Shown in pieces: positions 1 to 10,361 of a stretch of DNA of 64,000 nt (positions are counted from its first letter, which is position 1; every line of letters begins with the position of its first letter). The notes beneath the pieces were generated by a model. It did not search any database, had not been told where the DNA came from, and saw only the letters and a program-made list of their open reading frames with translations. The DNA comes from Ipomoea triloba (taxonomy: Eukaryota > Streptophyta > Magnoliopsida > Solanales > Convolvulaceae), in NCBI RefSeq assembly GCF_003576645.1, contig NC_044924.1, positions 27,487,362 through 27,551,361 on the forward strand, given 5' to 3'. A program made the translations under genes and the position numbers.

Positions 1-30
1 CTGCTTTGCAAACTTCAGATGGGTGATTTC

Positions 31-310
31 TGGACGCCACCTTGGATGCGCGTCCATGGGCGCGTCAGGGCAAGCTTCTGTTCTGCTTTCTGAACTTCAG
101 AGAGTTGAAATCTGGACGCCGACCTGGACGCGCGTCCATTGATGCGTCCAAGGTAGGCATCTGTTCTGCTGTGGAAAATTCAGAGGGATATTTTGGACGC
201 CGGCCTGGACGCGCGTCTATGGGTGCATCCAAAGCCGGCTTTTGTTCTGTTTTCAAATCTTCAGAGGCTGAATATTTGGACGCCAGCCTGGACGCGCGTC
301 CAACCCGCGT
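31..310. repeat. 82-bp tandem repeat with palindromic GGACGC core
   Basis: Four imperfect units start at about 31, 113, 194 and 277 (spacing 81-83 bp). Each holds a TGGACGCC box followed by a self-complementary GGACGCGCGTCC-like core. The long open frame across it is explained by the GC-rich repeat and has no recognisable domain. It probably belongs to an LTR-type element, by analogy with the blocks at 1129-1702 and 13444-14620. Confidence 0.75.
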
Positions 311-1128
311 CCAAGGCTTATTTCGTCCTCCAACTCCGGCTTGTGAATTCTTCTCCAAAATATCGCCATTTCCTGTCTTTAAACACTTCTTTTTACCTAC
401 AAAACAATCGGCAAAGTGTGGAACGGGGTATGATGACAATATAAAGCATTCTAATGCAATATTGGATCAAATCACTCACCAAAGCAATGATTTATGCACT
501 AAACAATCCAAGAATGACCTTATGAAGTTGGCATCTTTTGTACTTATCACCCCTAGATCTTATTTGTAATTCTTTTTATGTCCTTGTTAATTTTTAATGT
601 TTTTTCTATATTTTGTTAAATTGTAAAATATAAATTTTATATTATTAAAAAAAATTATATCATTTAAAAGATCTCATCAATACGATTAAACCATGATTAA
701 TATTGAATATATTTTAATTAAAAATAAAATTATATAAAACATAATTAAAATTTAATTTATTAAATTACAACTATACGTTATATTAAAATAATAAAAATAT
801 AAATATAAACTTTTATTTTATGAAAATTTAAATTATTTTAGTGTAGGAATAAAAATTGGTGTAGAATTTAGTGTAATGGGTTGGAGATGAAAAAAATTTG
901 ATGTAATAATATGCTGGGAATATTCATTTTGGTGTAAAATTTGGTGCAGAATTTAGTGTCGAGGGTTGGAGATGGTCTTAAAATAACAAATGTTTAGATT
1001 TCAAGACAATCCAAAGAACTTAAGATCAGAGTATAGAAGGAAATATATATAATATGTTATTGCTGGACAAAATTGGTTCATGCAAGGAAGTGGCATAATT
1101 TTAGAGCAAATTGCTATTTTGGCCAATT
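311..1128. other. AT-rich spacer, no gene seen
   Basis: No coding signal is seen. The segment is very AT-rich from about 570. It contains two related stretches (about 841-890 and 930-980) sharing 'ttggtgtagaatttagtgt' and 'ggttggagatgg' words. This suggests an old small transposon or a local duplication. Confidence 0.4.
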
Positions 1129-1306
1129 GAAGTGTTCTAAGATGGGTTTGTGAAGAGAAATCTCGAGTGAGAGTTCAGAAAATCAAAAGTAAATACAAAC
1201 TAATCACCCAAGGGTATTTATAGTCCAAAGTTCGCGCCATGTCGTAGCCTTCAGGACAAGGAGTCACGGTGTGATCGAGTCCCACTGATCAGATTTTGAT
1301 CAGCAC

Positions 1307-1345
1307 ACTCACGCTGAGACTCACACCATGAGTCTCAGCGTGAGT
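1307..1345. repeat. Perfect inverted repeat (17-bp arms, 5-bp loop)
   Basis: Arm ACTCACGCTGAGACTCA at 1307-1323, loop CACCA, complementary arm at 1329-1345 with no mismatch. A related hairpin follows 25 bp downstream. Confidence 0.9.
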
Positions 1346-1370
1346 CTCTTGTTCAGAAACTCTACTGCTG

Positions 1371-1409
1371 ACTCACGCTGACACTCGCGGTGTGAGTGTC
1401 AGCGTGAGT
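1371..1409. repeat. Perfect inverted repeat (16-bp arms, 7-bp loop)
   Basis: Arm ACTCACGCTGACACTC at 1371-1386, loop GCGGTGT, complementary arm at 1394-1409. It differs from the first hairpin by a G-to-C change that is matched by a compensating change in the other arm. Confidence 0.9.
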
Positions 1410-1702
1410 TCTTCTAGATGACATTCACGCTACTGTTTTGCTCCTTCGTTCCCCGGTGTGCCTTCCGGTGTTTTCCTTGTGCTTTAAAGCCTCATTTTCT
1501 CCCAAGATTAACATCATTTCATCTTTGCTTGCCCATTACTCGATCTTTTCTTCCTTCAAACAAGATACACGAAATTAAGCATTGTTCCACTTTCCTTTAC
1601 CTAACATTTAAGCCAAAAATTAAACAAGCATAAATGAGCACAAATATAAGGCTATTTCATGGCATATAAAAAAACAAATGGTCAAATTAAATGTAAGATA
1701 AA

Positions 1703-2112
1703 GAGATAATTCAATTTTTATCCTAGATTTACAGGTGATAGCCCACTTTTAGTCCTTCTTTGTCAGAACATCCACATTTGATCCAAATATTATTGTGACA
1801 TGGCCATTTTTTGTCGGTTAACAAGATCGTTGAAATGTCGTTAAATACAAGGAAATTTTGACATTTAATTTATATATACAAAGTGGGTTGACAAAGTATA
1901 TTTTATTTTTAATTTTTTGAAAAAAAAAAATCATAATTGAATACCTAAATGCCCTTGTATTTTATGAAATTTAAGCGGTTTTGTTGATGGATGGAGGACC
2001 AAAAATGGTCATGTCACAATAGTACTAAGACCAAATGGGGATGCTCGAAAAAAGAAGAATTAAAAGTGGACTGCCACACCTATAAATCTAGGACCAAAAA
2101 TGAAATTAACTC
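1703..2112. mobile_element. Mutator-like MITE with long TIRs, copy 1
   Basis: About 410 bp with long terminal inverted repeats. The left end starts GAGATAATTCAATTTTTATCC and the right end is its near complement ending TTAACTC. It is flanked by a perfect 9-bp duplication, TAAGATAAA. No coding capacity. The same family occurs at 9770, 29781 and 53913. Long TIRs plus 9-10-bp target duplications are the mark of Mutator-type non-autonomous elements. Confidence 0.75.
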
Positions 2113-2177
2113 TAAGATAAATTACTTATAACCAATTTTTAATTAATGCGGATGATTAAGGAAAGGAAGAAAATTAA

Positions 2178-2575
2178 GAGTGTGTTTGGTTCGAACATAT
2201 ATAGGAATCAAATACTTGGTAATTGGAATGTGTAGTTCTGGTAAAAATATTTTACATATCTGGTAGTAGGGGGAACTGGCGGAGTGATTGCCAATATTGA
2301 TGTTTGGTTATGTATGACTTTATAATTCGAATAAAGGTTTTTAAAATACAAAAATAAAAAATTGATCTCAAGAGCGGCAATGAAGTGAGGAATGATAAGT
2401 AAGGCTGAATTAAATGAACAATACATGATTTAAAATAGGTAATGGGTTTTGTAATTATAGTGGTAATCAAATCCTATACCTCTGTTTTAAAAAGTTGTCA
2501 ACCAAATAAACAATGTGTATAATTTTCATGCATTCTCATTATTCCTTGCGTCTAATCCATAAACAAAACACACCC
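2178..2575. mobile_element. Tourist-like (PIF/Harbinger) MITE
   Basis: About 398 bp flanked by TAA on both sides (2175-2177 and 2576-2578). Ends are GAGTGTGTTTGGTT and the complement of GGGTGTGTTTTGTTT. A G-rich TGTTTGG(T) terminus with a 3-bp TAA target duplication is typical of Tourist MITEs. The interior has no coding potential. Confidence 0.7.
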
Positions 2576-2578
2576 TAA

Positions 2579-3171
2579 GCACGTTTGGACCAATGTCTTG
2601 AGTTCTTGACAAAATCCTATTGGAAACAAATTATTGGCTCCAATATAATTGAAATTGAATTGGATTAAATATAAGTATTTTTTGCTTGTCCTGAAAAAAC
2701 AAAATCTTTCGGCCCAAAAGTCCCACACCCTAGTTCGATATTGGGTTGGTGTTTTCCTTGATCCATTCAAATAATGGTTTATTTGGAGAAGTTAATTATT
2801 AGGATTGTGGACCAAAGCCTAATTACTAGAGTTTGACCTGTTCTCTTTTCTTTTTTTTCATTTTTTTTTTGCTAAAACTTAATACAGAATGTCTGCAAAA
2901 ATAAGATTATATATTTATTCAACTCGATCTCTTCACACAACATATATAGATCTGGCCTGGCTAATTCATACTGTTACTTATAATAATGGGTTAGATAATT
3001 TAATGAAGATCAAATCAAACTAGCTAATTGACTTAGCTTAGCTTATAGTTGTTGAAAAGTTAAATAATACATATATATTCTTGAAGGAGTAGACAATTAT
3101 TGAAGCAGTCTTAGTCTTGATTGTGCACGCAACATATGATAGTTGGCTCATCGATCCAAACCACAATTATC
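2579..3171. other. Upstream region of GLP1
   Basis: Non-coding. Contains the promoter of the GLP gene that starts at 3298. The part from about 3080 resembles the region upstream of the second GLP gene (about 6540-6613), including 'gcacgcaaca' and 'aataatgg/ttggctca' words, so the promoter was duplicated with the gene. Confidence 0.5.
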
Positions 3172-3179
3172 TATAAATA
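3172..3179 (+). promoter_or_regulatory. TATA box of GLP1
   Basis: TATAAATA lies 126 bp upstream of the GLP1 start codon, in the same context (CTATAAATACCCAC) as in the second gene. Confidence 0.7.
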
Positions 3180-3297
3180 CCCACTCCTCCCTCTTTCTGT
3201 AATCATCACTTCCACACATTCTAATTAACATCGATCTCTTAGCTTAGCTGCATTTATATTAATTACATTTGATCTTCAATTCAATTCTCAATTGAAA

Positions 3298-4106
3298 ATG
3301 GTTGTTAGATTACTTATCATTGCCACTGCGGTTTTGGCATTGGCATCTTCATTTGCAGAAGCATCAGATCCCAGCCCTTTACAGGATTTCTGCGTCGCTG
3401 TTAATGACTCCAAGGCTGCAGGTGTGTATCCTCCTAACCATCAAATTAAAGAGTAGCTAGCTAGCTTAGCTTAGCTTGCGTATATTTAACTTTAATTTTC
3501 AATCACTAATATAATTAATGTGAATTTTATTTCTTGCCCGCAGTGTTTGTTAATGGAAAGATTTGCAAGAACCCAATGGAAGTTAATGCTGATGATTTCC
3601 TCTTCCAAGGCCTTAACAAGCCCGGGAACACATCAAATCCACTCGGATCAGCTGTCTCACCCGTGAATGTCAATAATCTACCGGGACTTAACACACTTGG
3701 CATTTCACTAGCTCGTATTGATTTTGAGCCCTACGGCCTCAACCCTCCCCACACCCACCCTCGTGCAACTGAAGTCCTTACAGTCTTGGAGGGCACCCTC
3801 TATGTCGGCTTTGTCCTTTCTAATCCAGCACCAGGAATGAAGAACAAGCTCTTCACAAAAGTTCTTAAAGAGGGCGATGTTTTTGTATTCCCACAAGGTC
3901 TCATTCATTTCCAGTTCAACATTGGACATTCAAAAGCCATTGCTTTTGCTGGCTTGAGTAGTCAAAATCCAGGAGTCATCACTATTGCCAACGCTGTTTT
4001 CGGATCTGATCCACCAATAAGTCCAAATGTTTTGACTAAAGCATTCCAAGTGGACAAGAATGTGATTAACTACCTCCAATCACAATTCTGGTACAACAAC
4101 AACTAA
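3298..4106 (+). CDS. GLP: Germin-like protein GLP1 (two exons)
   Basis: Exon 1 is 3298-3421 and exon 2 is 3544-4106, joined across a 122-bp GT-AG intron, giving 228 aa. Residues 1 to about 22 are a hydrophobic signal peptide, so the product is secreted to the apoplast or wall. Germin box A (QDFCVAVND) follows, with Cys32 and Cys49 as the usual disulphide pair. The cupin barrel has manganese ligands H111, H113, E118 ([10 protein letters not shown]) and H163 ([10 protein letters not shown]). There is a possible N-glycosylation site, NTS, at 70. Length and all key residues fit the family. Germin-like proteins form oligomers and some have superoxide dismutase or oxalate oxidase activity, often linked to defence; the activity here is not known. 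A tandem paralogue lies 2.6 kb downstream and a partial second copy starts at 9957. The ATG was chosen because it gives the signal peptide and lies below a TATA box. Confidence 0.93.
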
Positions 4107-4296
4107 TCATCCAAACGTATATTAGGATGGATAGATTTTCCTTCGTAATACATATTCTTATTACTACGTACTTTTTGTAGTATTAATTTTATAAACCGCC
4201 TCTTTCTGACGTTCTCATGCATGTTATTGATTGAATCGATACTTAAACACATATGTTGTATCTTTTTTTATATTTACTTGGAATGGATTTTAATGA

Positions 4297-4302
4297 AATA
4301 AA
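4297..4302 (+). terminator. Possible polyadenylation signal of GLP1
   Basis: AATAAA about 190 bp after the stop codon, within a context also seen after the second GLP gene. Confidence 0.4.
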
Positions 4303-6229
4303 CTGATTGGCTTATTGATTAGAATATGTACATGGACTGTTTTAATTTTCACTCCTGCTCAACGGAATTTCTATATTGATAAGCATATATATGTTAATCT
4401 CAATTACATAACATGAGTTCAAACCCATAATCTTTTTTTTTCTTTCTTTTATACCAATTGTTTAATTAAGCGTTTATGCAAAAGTATTTACTAATAATAT
4501 ATAAGAAAATTTATTTCTTTATATTTATCTATCAAGGCTTTTGGTAGAGCTAGAGATCATGACAGCTAAATGTATACGGTCCAATTTGAGTAATTACAAA
4601 AAGATCGATGAAGACTCACATCATCTTAATAAAGATAAAGTAATCAATAAAAATGCCAAGTCGTTGTAATTAATAGTTTGTCAGTATAACATATAATAAT
4701 GTGATTTTAAATGGAAACTTGCAGTAACTATATTCGAAGGTGTGCAGCCAGCTAAACGGCGTCTTGTGACCCTAATCGAAAAACGATCACAATAAGATAA
4801 ACTAGGTTAAGTCGTCCATAGTTGAGCGGCTCAAACCAAAAAAATGGTAATAGACCGCTCCCGCTGATCGAGAGTCGAATTTAATTATGACCAGTCTAAT
4901 GTATGCTTATTCAATTTTTAAACAATAGATCAAAAAAGTGAAGCTAAAAATCATTCTCAATCTAAAATATTTAAATCCTAATCATTATTAAATATAATAT
5001 TTACAAATTAAATCTCTAAAATTATTTAACATTATCATACTATGATTAGATCACGTCACTAATTTACAACACCAATATATCATCACACAAAAGAACAATT
5101 TGATATATAATTATTATGAAAATTTTTCATTTACCTAAACTTGATTTCAAAATAACAACAAAATTGATAAATCTTAGGGATTAAATAAAATGCATATAAA
5201 CAAAAAATGCGTAGCATAACTTAAAAGGAAAAAAATTGAAAGATGTAATTTATAAGAAAGATTAAAGATAATAGAAAAAAAAAATTGAAAAATGGGGTAG
5301 GAGGTGTAGAATTTTTATTCAAAAAATTCATCACAAAGACTTCACTTCAAGCCTGAAGCTTGTGGGTAGGGATGTGAACTGCCCCAATTCTATTAGTTTC
5401 GAGCCAACTTTATCGAGGTGTTGGGTTGATTTTTATTAGATTAAAATTTTCTCCCTAACCCTAAATTGCTAGGTTGTTGGTCTTATCAAGCCAGCTAAAC
5501 TAAAAATTTTACTTTGGGTTTTGTTTTGAAACCCTTGTGCATAAAAGAGAGGGCGCCTACCTATCGACAACACATTTCGAACTCCTTAAAAAGTGTAAAT
5601 GTATTTATACTTGTGCAAACACATATACTATTTCAAAATGGGACAAAGGCTCTTTCAAAGCTCCATTTTTCTAATTTAATTGGTATACTTTGCGAATCAA
5701 TTTCTTATTCACATATTTTTTTATTTTATTTCGAGTGTATAATATATAACCTTAATCATCTCAATTAAGAGAATTCAAATCCACCTCGAGCTTACCAAAA
5801 TCTATCAGAAATAAATCTACCCTACTTAAAATATTGCCTCAAAATAACCAGTTAAAAAACATTTTATGAAAATTTTTTGTAAATAGAGGGTTGACCCCTC
5901 CCCTCTCCCTCCGTCAGTAATCATTTCACTTTCGGTTAAATTGTAAGATGAAAATCTCAAATCTCTACTTCGAATGAAAAAAACAAAACAAAAACAAAAA
6001 CTCTACAGCGTGTATATATTGACCTATCCAAAGCATAATGTTACTTATAATAATAACAACACCGTAAAATAATAAAAATTGAATAATAATTTTTTTTTTT
6101 AATTTGGTTGCTGCCATGTCAGCGGATACCAGGTCAACAAGTCACTTCAAGCTCAATTGCATAGCTTTGTATTATTCAGAGTTTTTACCAAATAGACAAC
6201 GGTTTTTAACTATTGTCTATGTATGCCTT

Positions 6230-6240
<11 letters not shown>

Positions 6241-6284
<44 letters not shown>
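6241..6284. repeat. Poly-T tract
   Basis: About 44 consecutive T residues. The length is likely variable and error-prone in assembly. Confidence 0.9.
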
Positions 6285-6285
<1 letters not shown>

Positions 6286-6368
6286 TAGTGCGCCAATTGA
6301 AGTTTTCTTAAGTTGGATGCCCAATTACATTTTCCTGTGTAGTTCGATGATTTATTTGACCCTTATTT

Positions 6369-6369
<1 letters not shown>

Positions 6370-6435
<66 letters not shown>

Positions 6436-6447
6436 TAATAATAATAG
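6370..6447. repeat. (AAT)n microsatellite
   Basis: About 26 AAT units with interruptions near the 3' end, about 270 bp upstream of the GLP2 start. Confidence 0.95.
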
Positions 6448-6613
6448 TAAATATAATGAAGATGGAATCAAACTAATTAGACTTGGCTTGTAGTTGTTGA
6501 AATGAAAGTTTCAAAAGCATATATATCTAATAATAGTTGAGGGAGTAGACAATTATTGAAGCGGTCCACGCAACACTTGGCCAATATAATGGCTCAATCA
6601 AACTCAACATATC

Positions 6614-6621
6614 TATAAATA
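6614..6621 (+). promoter_or_regulatory. TATA box of GLP2
   Basis: TATAAATA 96 bp before the GLP2 ATG, in the same context as for GLP1. Confidence 0.7.
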
Positions 6622-6716
6622 CCCACCCTTTCCTAATTCTCTTATCACTTCAATTCCACAAATTAAATTGTAGCATCTATCTCAGCTTCTATCTCTTATT
6701 CTCTGATCTGCTAAAA

Positions 6717-7503
6717 ATGGGTTTTAGATTACTCATCATTGCCATTGCCGTGTTGGCATTGGCATCTTCATTTGCACAAGCATCGGATCCTAGTCCTTTG
6801 CAGGATTTCTGTGTCGCTGTTAATGACTCCAAGGCTGCCGGTATGTACCTTAACTTTCACAAACTGCATCTTCAATTGATTTCCCTTTAATTTGAGTCAA
6901 CAATGTATGTGACTTTTGTTTCTTGTACCTCGTATTGCAGTGTTTGTTAACGGAAAGATTTGCAAGAACCCAATGGAAGTTGATGCCAATGATTTCCTCT
7001 TCCAAGGTCTTAACAAGCCTGGAAATACATCAAATCCACTTGGATCAGCAGTCTCACCCGTGAATGTCAATAATCTACCGGGACTTAACACACTTGGCAT
7101 TTCACTAGCTCGTATTGATTTTGAGCCCTACGGCCTCAACCCTCCCCACACCCACCCTCGTGCAACCGAAGTCCTCACAGTCTTGGAAGGCACCCTCTAT
7201 GTTGGATTTGTCCTTTCTAATCCAGCACCAGGAATGAAGAACAAACTCTTCACCAAAGTACTTAAGGCAGGCGATGTTTTCGTATTCCCAGAAGGTCTCA
7301 TTCATTTCCAATTCAACATCGGACATTCAAAAGCCATTGCTTTTGCTGGCTTGAGCAGTCAAAACCCTGGAGTCATTACTATTGCCAATGCCGTTTTTGG
7401 TTCCGATCCGCCAATCAATCCAAATGTTTTGACTAAAGCATTCCAAGTGGACAAGAATGTTATTAACTACCTCCAATCACAATTCTGGTACAACAACAAC
7501 TAG
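6717..7503 (+). CDS. GLP: Germin-like protein GLP2 (two exons)
   Basis: Exon 1 is 6717-6840 and exon 2 is 6941-7503, separated by a 100-bp GT-AG intron at the same position and phase as in GLP1. The product is also 228 aa. Signal peptide, box [10 protein letters not shown], cupin motif [10 protein letters not shown] with its three ligands, and second-half motif [11 protein letters not shown] are all intact. It differs from GLP1 at only about eight to ten residues (for example VV to GF at positions 2-3, N56 to D, E151 to A, Q159 to E, S to N before PNVL), so it arose by a recent tandem duplication. It is a secreted apoplastic cupin with presumed manganese binding. Intron and flanks have diverged more than the exons, which suggests purifying selection or gene conversion on the coding part. 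An internal ATG at 6916 lies in the intron and is not the real start. Confidence 0.93.
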
Positions 7504-7669
7504 TGAACCAAAGCAAGAAGAGATACTTAAGATCAGACGGATTATTTTCCTTTACTATTGGATACAAAATACATTAATTTTTATATTTTTTAAAATATGA
7601 ATAAACCGCCTATTTGCGTTCTCATGTTAGATTCATACTTAAACACATATATGTTGTGGATTGTAATGG

Positions 7670-7675
7670 AATAAA
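7670..7675 (+). terminator. Possible polyadenylation signal of GLP2
   Basis: AATAAA about 165 bp after the stop codon, matching the one after GLP1. Confidence 0.4.
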
Positions 7676-9195
7676 CTGATGATTGAATTTCTAGAATGAA
7701 CCCCGCCTAGTAGCCAATATATATAGGGATGGGTTAATAGTAACACGGTGTGGGAGAGAGCCTTTATGGAGTTATGCTATAGAATTCATACTCAGAATTT
7801 GTATATGTATTAGTGCAAACCCCCTTCTCATTGTAATGTGGGACAAATTTACTTAGCTTCCAAGTCTTCCCATCTTCATTTTCAAACTTAAATGGATCTA
7901 ATTTGAAAATCAATTTTCTAATTCACTCATTATATTATCTGTTTTGAACCTACAATATATCAATTTCTTCGTCTTTGACCCAACCCAAATCAAAAGTGGA
8001 CCTCACATATATTTGTACAAAGAATAGTCACTTAACAATAATTCTTGGGTCTAGTATATATGTTGTTGTTCCACAACTCTGTGCATAATTTTTGTGTATT
8101 TCTTTTCATTATATTTTTTCTTAACAATAATTATCGTCTTAGTCTAATTCGATGAAAAAAATAATTAAATGATAGTTACGTTGATGTCATTTTCTTTTGA
8201 ACCAAGAAAATTCATGAGGGAATGCTTTGTCACTCTTTGGAGTCCTATTCAACACGAACATGATTAGTTTCAATGTGGAGTTCTTCTAGTTGACTGGTCA
8301 AGAAAACTGAAAGTTGGTTTTAGTGGTGATTAAAAATTAAGAGTATCGTACTCAAGGAATGTCTTAAAGGGGATTTGAGTAATAAGGGGTTAAGCACGGG
8401 TGCATATAGTGTTTGAAAGCTAACCTAAAGATATTGAAGTATTGCATGTTCGAGAAGTCAATAACGAGAACATGTAAGTGAATTAAAAGATAATAAATGA
8501 AATAGAGATTTGAAGCAAACATCTTTTCATAAAATTCTATCTGTGTCTAAGGTTTTAAGTTATGTATGTCCAGATGGTGAACTTGGGGAAATGGTTTAAG
8601 TGCCAATGTCACTCTCGTGATCAATTGGACTATCAACTAATCCTAAGTCCCGGCACATTCTCATGACAACTTGGCTAGAAGAGGCAATAATTTAACAAAC
8701 ACTTCGTGTGCCATGCCTATTTTTTTCAAACTCCCTTTTCTCAAAGGTGAGTAAGAAATATGAGAGGTATGGCTATGGTGTAACCCATTCTCATAGGTGA
8801 AATATCAATTCCACATATCTCTTGCATAATTTGGCCATAACTATGAAGAGTTACGTTAATTCAATTTCATCCAATTAATAACCAAGTTCAACATTAAGAC
8901 AATACAAAACCTAATTTATGCAATTCAATTCATATTGGGATTCATACACAAGGAAGTTCAATTCAAATCCTAAATATGTTTAATTACTCATACTTGAAAT
9001 GTAAAACTAGAAGCAACTGATGTAAATAACATGGAATTCAATAATTTAAGAAATGTAAGTGCAAAAATATGAAATAGAGAACTTAACTTGATGATTTAAT
9101 TGAAAGAAATAATCTGGAAATTGAATTTGAATGTTGTAATTACAAGGGAATTCTTCCTCTAAATCTTCTAATTGATGATGGATTCCTATGTCGTA
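7676..9195. other. Non-coding region, probable retroelement interior
   Basis: No gene seen. The stretch from about 8280 to 9195 has no open frames and runs directly into the hairpin block repeated from 1129. It may therefore be the body of the element whose end is at 1129-1702, which would mean the 1.1-kb copy is the shorter remnant. Confidence 0.3.
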
Positions 9196-9373
9196 GAAGT
9201 GTTCTAAGATGGGTTTGTGAAGAGAAATCTCGAGTGAGAGTTCAGAAAATCAAAAGTAAATACAAACTAATCACCCAAGGGTATTTATAGTCCAAAGTTC
9301 GCGCCATGTCGTAGCCTTCAGGACAAGGAGTCACGGTGTGATCGAGTCCCACTGATCAGATTTTGATCAGCAC

Positions 9374-9476
9374 ACTCACGCTGAGACTCACACCATGAGT
9401 CTCAGCGTGAGTCTCTTGTTCAGAAACTCTACTGCTGACTCACGCTGACACTCGCGGTGTGAGTGTCAGCGTGAGT
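9374..9476. repeat. Second copy of the paired perfect hairpins
   Basis: 9374-9412 and 9438-9476 repeat the hairpins at 1307-1345 and 1371-1409 without change, at a constant offset of 8,067 bp. Confidence 0.9.
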
Positions 9477-9769
9477 TCTTCTAGATGACATTCACGCTAC
9501 TGTTTTGCTCCTTCGTTCCCCGGTGTGCCTTCCGGTGTTTTCCTTGTGCTTTAAAGCCTCATTTTCTCCCAAGATTAACATCATTTCATCTTTGCTTGCC
9601 CATTACTCGATCTTTTCTTCCTTCAAACAAGATACACGAAATTAAGCATTGTTCCACTTTCCTTTACCTAACATTTAAGCCAAAAATTAAACAAGCATAA
9701 ATGAGCACAAATATAAGGCTATTTCATGGCATATAAAAAAACAAATGGTCAAATTAAATGTAAGATAAA

Positions 9770-9955
9770 GAGATAATTCAATTTTTATCCTAGATTTACA
9801 GGTGATAGCCCACTTTTAGTCCTTCTTTGTCAGAACATCCACATTTGATCCAAATATTATTGTGACATGGCCATTTTTTGTCGGTTAACAAGATCGTTGA
9901 AATGTCGTTAAATACAAGGAAATTTTGACATTTAATTTATATATACAAAGTGGGT
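9770..9955. mobile_element. Mutator-like MITE, copy 2, cut at the N
   Basis: Left 186 bp of the element at 1703-2112. The sequence stops at the ambiguous base, so the right half and its target duplication are missing. Confidence 0.75.
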
Positions 9956-9956
9956 N
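9956..9956. other. Single ambiguous base (N) at a junction
   Basis: The only N in the window. Sequence on its left matches position 1888 and on its right position 3702, so it marks a join between non-adjacent pieces and probably stands for a gap. Confidence 0.9.
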
Positions 9957-10361
9957 ATTTCACTAGCTCGTATTGATTTTGAGCCCTACGGCCTCAACCC
10001 TCCCCACACCCACCCTCGTGCAACTGAAGTCCTTACAGTCTTGGAGGGCACCCTCTATGTCGGCTTTGTCCTTTCTAATCCAGCACCAGGAATGAAGAAC
10101 AAGCTCTTCACAAAAGTTCTTAAAGAGGGCGATGTTTTTGTATTCCCACAAGGTCTCATTCATTTCCAGTTCAACATTGGACATTCAAAAGCCATTGCTT
10201 TTGCTGGCTTGAGTAGTCAAAATCCAGGAGTCATCACTATTGCCAACGCTGTTTTCGGATCTGATCCACCAATAAGTCCAAATGTTTTGACTAAAGCATT
10301 CCAAGTGGACAAGAATGTGATTAACTACCTCCAATCACAATTCTGGTACAACAACAACTAA
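9957..10361 (+). pseudogene. GLP: 5'-truncated germin-like gene (copy of GLP1)
   Basis: Encodes the last 134 residues of the GLP1 protein, from just after Leu93-Gly94 to the stop, and reads identical to 3702-4106 by eye. It keeps both cupin histidine motifs ([10 protein letters not shown] and [10 protein letters not shown]) but lacks the signal peptide, exon 1, the intron, box A and any promoter or ATG. An apparent start within it is an internal codon, not an initiator. It would not give a working secreted protein as assembled. If 9956 hides an assembly gap, a complete gene may exist here or this may be the other allele of GLP1. Confidence 0.85.

Larger units (their letters stand above)
1129..1702. 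other. Retroelement-like block, copy 1 (hairpin-bearing)
   Basis: A non-coding block that recurs at 9196-9769. It carries two perfect hairpins (1307-1345 and 1371-1409) and a T/C-rich tail. General layout (AT-rich part, then short GC-rich palindromes, then pyrimidine-rich tail) resembles 1-460 and 13444-14620. I infer relics of non-autonomous LTR elements. No LTR pair or target duplication was found, so the class is uncertain. Confidence 0.35.
4303..6613. other. Spacer between GLP1 and GLP2
   Basis: No gene seen. The part up to 5437 is the segment repeated at 10558-11660. It contains a 44-bp poly-T run (6241-6284), an (AAT)n microsatellite (6370-6447) and the GLP2 upstream region. Confidence 0.6.

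Noticed and set aside
42..569. 175-aa open frame at the left edge
   Set aside because: It is produced by the GC-rich 82-bp repeats. No domain, and the opposite strand is open as well.
6104..6493. 129-aa open frame with poly-Phe and poly-Asn
   Set aside because: Simple translation of the poly-T tract and the AAT microsatellite.
7105..7326. Open frames antisense to the GLP exons
   Set aside because: Shadow frames of the cupin coding sequence, present on the same strand in every copy.
10041..10361. Separate 106-aa GLP gene
   Set aside because: The apparent start is a TTG codon inside the cupin domain. It is only the 3' part of a truncated copy.
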